DNA from: Adiantum capillus-veneris
Lineage: Eukaryota > Streptophyta > Polypodiopsida > Polypodiales > Pteridaceae
DNA length: 64,000 nucleotides
Assembly (NCBI GenBank): GCA_014529385.2
Contig: CM043967.1
Span: 130,073,182 to 130,137,181, forward strand
Direction of reading: 5' to 3'
This document shows positions 56,718 to 64,000 of the stretch, piece after piece (within the stretch, counting starts at the first letter, position 1; the number at the start of each line of letters is the position of its first letter). A program made the position numbers and the translations under genes. The notes below the pieces were generated by a model. That model was not told where the DNA came from. It worked only from the letters and a program-made list of their open reading frames with translations, and did not search any database.

Positions 56718-57800
56718 ATGGCTGACAACAACACATATGTGTTCAATTCAAAATGTTTGATGTTGAGGACAGATTGGATGGGGACAATTACCCTATGTGG
56801 GCTTACATGATGCAACATGTTCTTGTGTCAAAGGGTGTCTGAAATATTGTGCAGGGCATTGATGTACGTCCTGGATCTGAGGATGTAGGCAATGTTGATG
56901 GTGTTGCAGGTCTTGCTGCAAGGATTGTTGTTATTGGAGTTGTTTTTCCTACAGTAGAACAAGCTCGTTGGGATGTAAAGGATGAGTAGTCTCATGCGTT
57001 GATTGCGTTGTCTGTGAAGTGTACCATTACTCCTTACATTCTTTTAGTGAAATCTGCAAAACAGGCTTGGGATATTCTAGCACTTCTTTATGCAAGCCGC
57101 AATGAGGCTAAAATTTCTTTGCTGCATAAAGAGCTGGAATCGAAGATTATGCATGAGGAAGATGATATGGACACTTTCCTTGCTGGTGTCAAGGATATCA
57201 ATGAGCAACTTATCAGGTGAAGTCATTTCAGATAGTTTCCTTGTGCAAACTGTTATTGATGCCTTACCAGATTCATACCAGACTTTTGCTAGTACTTGGA
57301 GACTGATGACCCAAGGAAATCTTGAAGTTGTCAAGTTTGATGCATTATACACATTGTTGTTGCAAGAGTCACTTCCAAAAAAAACAGGACTAGGTAGCGT
57401 GCAGTTGAACAGGATTTTATTGCTTCTCAAAGAAAGGGTGGTAACAACAATGCAGCCACTTCTTATGGTTCTGTTGCGAGTGGCAAAACTTTTGTTCCTA
57501 ATGCTTCTGCTGGCAGCAATTCGTTTGGAAATTCTGGTGATAAGGCCAAAAAGAATATGCGTTGCCATTATTGTAAAGCTAATCAAACAAAGAAGCTTCT
57601 ACTAGGTTTGAAAGAAGTGGACTTAGAGTTTTGTGAAGATTGGGTTTATGGTAAACAAAAGCTTGATCAAGCAGTGTCCTAAGTTGAAGGCCAAAGAGGC
57701 TAAGAATAAAGAGGGTGGTTCCACTGTAAATGCTGGTTCCACCACAAATTCAACCATTGTTGAGTCTTCTGTGAAAGGAAACTATGATGCTGATGTTGAT
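56718..57800 (+). pseudogene. Gag of inner copia
   Basis: ATG at 56718 (MADNNT). A small insertion at about 56740 shifts the frame, then MWAYMM, KQAWDIL and ASTWRLMTQ segments follow in the correct frame with stops near 56841 and 56988. The zinc knuckle starts RCHYCK at 57562 but is broken by a 78-bp insertion (57584-57661). The remainder resumes with KQCPKLK. Confidence 0.75.
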
Positions 57801-58240
57801 GCAAAATGGGCTTTTAGTGCAGAGTGCACTTACAATCCTGTTGTCCATGAGACATGCATGTCAATTGATGTAGATTCACATGTGTGGTATTTTGACAGTG
57901 GTTCTATAAAGCACATTACCTCACATCGTGAATTGTTCACCTCTCTCGAGTCTGTCCCTCATGGGAATTCTGTCACTTGTGCCAACAATGCCTCTTATCC
58001 GGTTTAGGGAGTTTGAAAGATTGTGCTTACTGCTGCAAATGGCAGTTCCTTACACTTGTTGATGCACTTTATGTACCTAGGGATCAAGAAGAATCTTTTT
58101 TCTGTATCTGCACTTGCTAGACTTGGACTTGTAGTCAAATTTGTGGATGACAAATGTACAATTCATGATCTCAGTTTTGGTGATGAAATTGTTGCATCTG
58201 GCCTTTTGTGCCATGGGCTGCATAAGCTCACTTTGTATGA
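57801..58240 (+). pseudogene. Protease of inner copia
   Basis: WYFDSGS (57886) is the catalytic D-S-G; the next residue is Ser where copia usually has Ala. Then a stop at 58006-58008, and the second half (HLMHFMYLGIKKNLFSVSAL) continues in frame. Acts on the gag-pol polyprotein in intact relatives. Confidence 0.7.
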
Positions 58241-58935
58241 AAAATGTGGACAAAATTTTGCAAATGCAGTTGCAGATTCAAGGGCTATTTCAGATGCAAA
58301 ACTGTGGCATGCATGTTTTGGGCATTTGAATTTTGCCAGTTTGTTGCGTTTGCAGAAATCTCATATGGTTGCTTCTTTGCCGCCTCTTGAAGCACCTGTC
58401 AAACATGTTTGTGAAGGCTGTATTTTGGGTAAAATGCAGCGTTTCAAGTTTCCAAAGGATGGTTCAGTTAGGGCCTCATGCAGGTTGCAGCTCGTGCATA
58501 GTGATGTTTGTGGGCCCATGCAAACTCCGTCCTTGGGCAATTACCTTTACTTCATGACTTTCATTGATGATTACTCCAGGCATGCATGGGTATTTCCGCT
58601 TAAAGCGAAGTCCAAAGTTTTTATGTGCTTCAACCAATTTCTGGCTATGGCTGAAAATGTCTCGAAATGTACTAGGGGCACCCTCCGTTCTGATCGAGGG
58701 GGGAGTATATGTCTCATGAATTTGATGCATCTCTAGCTAGTCATGGGATAAAACACCAATGTACAGTGCCTTATACGCCTCAGCAAAATGGTGTTGCTGA
58801 GAGGAAAAATAGGTCACTTACAAAAATGGCACGATGTATGGTCAAAAGTCAAGCTTTGCCGCATTCTTTTTGGCTTGAGGCCATCATGTGTGCCACTTAT
58901 GCACTTAACAGGTGTCCTATGAAAGCTTTGTAGTC
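58241..58935 (+). pseudogene. Integrase of inner copia
   Basis: The pre-integrase zinc module (WHACFGHL, CEGC) leads into the core: LVHSDVCGP (first Asp), LRSDRGG (second Asp), a one-base frameshift within the GGGGGG run at 58698-58703, then NGVAERKNR (Glu). Except for that shift the D-D-E set is kept. A stop follows at 58931. Confidence 0.78.
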
Positions 58936-59279
58936 TGTTACTCTATATAAAAGTATGGCATGATAGAAAGCCTTCTATTGAGCACATGCATATTTTTGGT
59001 TGTTTGGCATATGCTTTGGTGCCACAAACATAGCACAAAGAATTGGATGATAAGACTGTCAAATGTATTTGTTGGTTATAGTGCTGAAAGCAAAGGTTAC
59101 AAGTTGTATCATTTGCAAACAAAGTGTATTTTGGTTTCATGGGATGTAGTGTTTGTGAAAGATTCTATTCAGCCCCTGATGTCATGTGCTAGAGAGGGTA
59201 ATGTAAGCTCATAGGACATTTATGACACTTTGTTGCCTCTTTTCAGTGGTGGAATGTAAGCTCATAGGACATTTATGAC

Positions 59280-60130
59280 ACATGGACTTTATGTGATTTG
59301 CCTCCTGGCAAAAAGGCCATTGGTACGAAGTAGGTTTACAAGTTGAAACACAAGCCGGATGGTGAGATCGATCGCCATAAGGCTCGACTTGTTGCAAAGT
59401 GTTATGCACAGTAGAAAGACATAGATTATGAAGAAACTTTAGCTCCCACTTGTCGTATGACTACTTTGCGTTTTCTATGTGCATTGGCAGCTGATTTTGG
59501 TTGGGATGTACATCAATCAGACATTGTTATTGCTTTCTTGAATGGTGACATATTTGAGGAAGTTTATGTAACACAGCCTCGCGGTTTTGTCAAGAAAGGA
59601 CAAGAGGACAAAGTGTGCAGATGCAAGAAGGCTTTGTATGGGTTGAAGAAATCTCCTCGTGCTTGGTATGAGAAAGCTGACACTCATTTGGTCAAACGAG
59701 GATTTTGTAACAGTCGAACAGAAAGCACATTGTATGTCAAGCATGAGGGAGATGTACTTCTCATTGTTGTTCTTTATGTGGATGATTTGTTGATCAATGG
59801 TCCCAATGAGGCACATATTACTGAATTTAAGGCTGATTTGAATGCTACTTTCAAGATGAAAGATTTGGGGTTGTTGCATCATTACTTGGGCATACAGTTT
59901 AAGCAGTGTGATGGTGGTATTGCCTTGTGTCAGAAAAGTTACATAGAGACATGCTATGTAAGTTTGGACTTGAGGATTGCAAACCTATTGCCACTCCCAT
60001 GGAAATAGGTTTGAAGTTAAGTCCACATGATGTTGGTGATCCTACTGATGTCACTCTTTACCAAACTGTTGTTGGCTATCTCATTTATATATGCAACACG
60101 AGGCCGGATATTCAATTTTCAATCTCATAG
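59280..60130 (+). pseudogene. Reverse transcriptase of inner copia
   Basis: It starts in short broken pieces (59290-59450), then 183 open codons from 59457: VHQSDIVIAFLNGD, EEVYVTQPRGF, ALYGLKKSPRAWY, and the catalytic LYVDDLL at about 59776. After a frame change the connection runs to 60130. 58940-59280 holds degraded linker with a duplicated 34-bp piece (GTAAGCTCATAGGACATTTA) at 59200 and 59256. Confidence 0.8.
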
Positions 60131-60133
60131 GTC

Positions 60134-60715
60134 ATGAGATTTATGCATAGCCCAGGGTCTAAGCATTGGCAGGCTGTCGAGAGGATTTTCCACTACCTCA
60201 GTGGCACTTTACATCTTGCTTTTTTTATCCCAAGGGGGGATGATTTCCGCCAAACTTACATGCTTTTTTGGACTCAGATTGGGCTGGTTGTTTTGACACG
60301 CGAGTATCCACAAGTGGTTTTTGTTTCATGCTTGGCAGTTCATGTATATCATGGTTGAGCAAGAAGCAACCTACTGTGGCCACTTCGAGTTGTGAGGCTG
60401 AGTACAGTGTAGTCTTCACAGCTACGGTTGAGTGTGTATGGCTCAAACGCCTTATGGCTGATTTGGGTGTTGGACAGGACACTACCAACACTATCTAAAC
60501 TGACAGTCAGAGCGCATTTGCAATTGCGAGGAACCCAAATTTTCATGCTCGCACAAAGCACATTTAGGTGCATTACCACTATGTCAGAAAGAGGCTCTAA
60601 GTAGGAGAGATCAGATTGGCTTATGTGCCAACACAGGACAACCTTGTAGATATTTTCACAAAGGCATTGTCTCATGAGAAGCTCAAAGATTTCCGCAAAG
60701 CTTCGGGCTTACTCC
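60134..60715 (+). pseudogene. RNase H of inner copia
   Basis: HSPGSKHWQAV (60145), DSDWAGC (60271, first Asp), SSCEAEY (60388, Glu) and a TDSQSA segment (60499, Asp), followed by ADYVPT-type and DIFTKAL end motifs. All three catalytic acids are present; stops at 60358, 60496 and 60598 break the frame. Confidence 0.78.
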
Positions 60716-60802
60716 TTTGTGGACTGATCATGTCCTCAGGGCATGGCACTTCCCTTTATTCATGTGCCAGCTCTCGTTCACCGTATCACTCCAGGGGGGA
60801 TT

Positions 60803-61029
60803 TTTTACCATATACATGTGGTAGTGTTGTGTGTGAACACACTAGGATCGCCGGGGCATTTTTTCCCTCTTTAGGATGTTTTTTTCCCCATGCATTGTAT
60901 ATACGCCCATCACTCTAGGGCTATCTATCTTTCCATTGCACACTAAGTAAAACACTCTCAGTTGTGTGCCTTGAGCTTCCTTTGTCTTCTCCAAGCTGTG
61001 TGTGTTTTCCTGCAACCCTAATTCCAACA
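60803..61029 (+). repeat. 3' LTR of inner copia
   Basis: Follows the polypurine run; the first base pair is changed (TT for TG). Ends TTCCAACA just before the target duplication. Confidence 0.88.
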
Positions 61030-61069
61030 GCAGAGTGGGATTTTAGTGCAGAGTGTGTAAGGCTTGATT
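61030..61069 (+). pseudogene. Remainder of the outer copia gag/protease linker
   Basis: GCAGAGTGGGATTTTAGTGC continues the outer copy's frame (D-A-E-W-D-F-S-A-E-C), matching 57800-57830 of the inner copy. It ends after about 25 bases at the right arm of the inverted duplication. Confidence 0.7.
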
Positions 61070-63060
61070 AAGGTGGATAAATATTAGTTGATGTGCGCTC
61101 CTTGCCGCATTATCAAAGCAAGGGACTTGCCTAACACTGTGTGCGAGCCACAGACGACTCCAAGCACACAACTAGCTTAACTAGTAAGCTCAAAAGAGGG
61201 CAATGGTGTGTCAATCACCACTCTATGCTCTAGCCGTGGAGGATTCCTCGCCGCGAAGAAGAAGGAGACGCCGCTACGTCGCGCTCAACCACTTCACCGC
61301 CGTCATGCCGCCGCAATGCTCGATCACACACACACACTCTCTCTCTCTCTCTCAAGTACACACACACACTAGTACATAAGGAGATGGAGAAGGAGATGGA
61401 GCAAGAGTACCTTTCTTGCATTGCACAAATGAGAGAATGAGTGAATTTTAGGTTTAGTTGGCTTTTATATGAGCTCACCCCATTCACACTTGGGCGCCCA
61501 TGCTTAGCCAACTAATCCCTTAAATGTCCCAGTTAGAGTGCGCCTCTCATCGGCGATCACTCTTACCCTTTTCCTATTGGACCGACAAGCCCGGTACCTG
61601 ACTCTACCAAATAAATAATACAATGTCCACCGTAGGTTACAACGTCCGTCTCGTGGGTGATAGGGTGTCCGTGAGCCATGAGGGTTAACATGCCCCCCTT
61701 TCTGATGTAGATTCCGTCCTCGGAAGCTATTGAGTTGAAGCTCGTTGGTCAAGGTGGAAGAGCATTTGAGATGAATGTCCTTAGCCTTCTTCAAACACTG
61801 CAAAATCAAACAACATTGCACAGTAATTGCATCCTCATAAGCGATTAAAAAGCATATGCAATTTTAGGCAGACAATTGATTGGTAACAGAATTTTAAACA
61901 ATTTGTCAACAATAAGCAATAAATTGCAATGTAATCAAATGCATAAGAGATGTAAAGGTAAAAAATTAAACAAGTCTGGGGTCGCTAATTTAACGGTCGA
62001 AAGGCACTAGAGATCGACTATTAATACCATGGGTAAGCTTCTTAATTTTCTCTGGTTAATTAAGTTGTTTAATCGTGAGAGCCAAGTATTTCAAGTTCGG
62101 GGGCTGACTAGAGCCTATACCTAGAGGACCTCGTAGTTAAGCTACGATAAAAGGAATTTCTCATGAAATCATCGCCTGACTGATTACCTTTTCTTTGACC
62201 CCCCAAAGTCTTTTCACAGTGATTCAATTTTGATGTGTGTGCTTATTTTGTATGCCTTGGGTTTTTTGCTTTTCAAAGAAAAGCGCCCACACTAGGAACC
62301 TCTAGGGCTCTAGTACCATAGGCGATACATGTGAGTGAAGTACCAAATCAAGCTGAGATTTCTCTTCCAGCTTAAGATTTTACAATGTGGCACTTTGATT
62401 TTTTGTTTGTTCATTTTCAGCTTTTTAATTTTGTAGCTTTGGGGGGTCATATAACTCTGATACACCTCCCTAGGTTCATCACACTAGTAAACTCCCTTTA
62501 TAATACTTAAGCTAAAGGTCAATAGGGTCAAGCCCACTAGAAAGCCCTAGAACATTTCACACAATGCTGCCTAAATCGGATTAAGAACCTAAGTAACCAT
62601 TGCTTATTAGGAAGGCATTCCCCATGGTATTAAGAGAAGATTTCTAACACCTAGCTTGGTCAAACTAGCTTAGTCGGACTACTTGATTTTTAAACCTAGA
62701 CAAGTGATTATAACAAAAAATTACATTGAATTAAATGTTTGATACTAAGCAAATGCGGTGAAGGTCAGGCTACCAATCACAATTAAAGCAGACAAACATG
62801 GATGCAAAATAGATAGGGGCAATGCTAATGGACAAAAAACACCTGTTTGTGTTGATGGTCGCGCTTGATCTGAAGTGTGAACGAGAGAAAGGTTCCATGA
62901 AGGTCCAAATCCTATCAATAGCAACATGCTCCTGTACACACTAGGAAACGAAAGGAATACCTCCAGGAGGCACATTAGTGGGAAAAGGTACCAACACTTA
63001 TTGAACACTACAAAAAACATAAGGAACCCTAACCTAATTATTTGCACTCCCCCTAGAGAG

Positions 63061-63483
63061 TCAAGGGAATAGGATATTGTAGAGGTTGGGAGGAAACCCT
63101 AAGGCTAAACCCCTATCCTCGTCGTCGAGATAAACAAAGTGATCATCCATGAGACCATATGTGCCATCCGTGTAGTCATGTAAATTTTCTTCTTCATCAT
63201 AGGTGCCCATGTTTACTAAGAAGGTCACTAGATTCCTATAGTCATCTTGGTCAAAAGGGTAGGCTTGTGCAATGGGAGAAACGCTCTCTACTAAGTATGG
63301 ATCAGACGTGGTCAAGAGACGTATCAGCCATTCTAACTCCTCAAAATTCCTCTCACATGCTAGCGTACCTATCAAATCCCATTCACATGCAAGCATTGGA
63401 AAGACCATGTGAAATATTTATGAAAAGTAACGAGGGTACCTCTCACCCAAGGCAGGAGTGGATGACTCTAGCGTACTAGCCAT
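63061..63483 (-). pseudogene. Conserved unknown ORF b, right copy
   Basis: ATG at 63483. One TAA near 63420 where the left copy has an AAA codon. From 63408 the frame is open for 115 codons to 63061: a hydrophobic helical segment, then an acidic tail with DDYRNL, YDEEENLHDY and LDDEDRG. Better kept than the left copy. No known domain. Confidence 0.5.
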
Positions 63484-63730
63484 ATCTGTACACGCAAATA
63501 GATGATGGTTAGAGTGCAAATATTACATGGGTCGTGTTCTTGTGCATAATTTGTTTTTATCATTTTGTGTGATGGCTCTTGCTCTTTTACTTTTTTATCT
63601 TGTTTTTGTGAGTATAAGCCTTTATATATACATTCCCTAACATTGGAGATTAAGAGGTCAGGGAGAAAGGTTGAGAGGGAAGCAAGTGAATAATGGATGT
63701 CCACAAACACTCCCCCCTTCCTTGGGTAGA

Positions 63731-64000
63731 TCATACCGTTTGAAATGATGTCATCACCCTTTGAAACCAGTTGTTCCAAGTTGTTATAGGTGAAGATTTT
63801 TGCCAATAGTTTTCTATTACCTTAGGTGCCTCGTCGAGTTGCAAGGGTGGTAAGGTACTCTCCCAAGATCTAACTTGAAGTGGTTCATCAGGTGATTCTT
63901 GAACACTGGAAGGTGTGGATTCCTTTGTAGCTTCATGGAGGTCCATTATTGTAGGTGAAGGCTGTGTAGAAGCTTTTACCTCTATGGATGTATTACATGA
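63731..64000 (-). CDS. Conserved unknown ORF a, right copy, partial
   Basis: Open from the window edge to the stop at 63731-63733, in a Ser/Pro/Glu-rich frame ending with TTWNNWFQ. It has TGG at the codon that is TGA in the left copy. The N-terminus lies outside the window. Confidence 0.5.
   Translation of the reverse strand, partial: SCNTSIEVKASTQPSPTIMDLHEATKESTPSSVQESPDEPLQVRSWESTLPPLQLDEAPKVIENYWQKSSPITTWNNWFQRVMTSFQTV

Larger units (their letters stand above)
56170..61029 (+). mobile_element. Inner copia element, full length with LTRs and target duplication
   Basis: LTRs 56170-56396 and 60803-61029 (227 bp each) with a GCAGA duplication at 56165-56169 and 61030-61034. Primer site TGGTATCAGAGC at 56399-56410 and a polypurine run CCAGGGGGGA before 60803. 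Order gag, protease, integrase, RT, RNase H. It sits in the gag of an older copy of the same family. Several frameshifts and stops. Confidence 0.92.
61070..64000 (-). repeat. Right arm of the large inverted duplication
   Basis: Reverse complement of 1020-3935. It contains the (AC)n/(CT)n microsatellite at 61327-61371, the noncoding core, ORF b and the C-terminus of ORF a, and runs past the window edge. Confidence 0.8.

Overview
This is a nuclear plant-type sequence made mostly of retrotransposons. The evidence is: Ty1/copia elements primed by initiator methionine tRNA; Ty3 elements with the second, archaeal-type RNase H found in plant Tat lineages; a LINE with an apurinic-type endonuclease; GT-AG introns; and very long (CT)n, (AT)n and (GT)n microsatellites. 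I cannot fix the species. A large, repeat-rich land-plant genome fits (fern, lycophyte or seed plant). No bacterial operons, tRNA or rRNA genes were seen.

Layout. 1-807: end of a minus-strand copia element (leader, primer site, LTR). About 1020-3935: left arm of a diverged inverted duplication whose right arm is about 61070-64000. It carries two small conserved ORFs of unknown function. 3936-4772: purine tract and (AT)n. 4773-10080: a compact island of intron-bearing genes that do not look like retrotransposons. It holds a protein ending in a histone H3 fold (+), a long hairpin, and two spliced genes on the minus strand that I do not recognise, one with a weak BAH-like look. 10081-11540: degraded sequence.

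11540-30297: a nest of Tat-type Ty3 elements. Element A (11540-15330) is nearly full in pol. Element B (16600-21454) has its protease split by a 3.6-kb AT-rich LTR-like insertion carrying a 152-bp tandem array. Element C (21455-24516) is an internal deletion derivative that fuses gag to the integrase C-terminus, and sits inside B's protease. Element E (24517-27170, minus) keeps gag, primer site and a 1.4-kb LTR. Element D (27246-30297) keeps LTR, leader, RT and both RNases H but lacks gag, protease and integrase. 30298-32328: LTR ends in opposite orientations plus (CT)n arrays.

32329-37040: an almost intact LINE on the minus strand whose ORF1 and ORF2 share one frame and are separated by a single TAG. 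37190-49479: two tail-to-tail copies (F on +, G on -) of an unusual Ty3 family. Both have two integrase zinc-binding modules, and both have an aspartic protease downstream of integrase instead of upstream of RT. A set of spaced 24-bp palindromes lies 3' of copy F. 49480-51616: defective copia H (minus). 51617-54417: copia gag remnant and LTR-like debris. 54418-54750: truncated LINE 3' end running into (CT)n. 54946-61054: a copia element inserted into an older copy of its own family, with a 5-bp target duplication.

Most genes are retroelement parts, broken by stops and frameshifts. Those still open over their full visible length are the LINE ORFs, the copia H integrase and the minus-strand genes of the 6.5-9.8 kb island. 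The most unusual items are the protease-after-integrase Ty3 family, the histone-fold gene island, and the single-frame LINE ORF1/ORF2.
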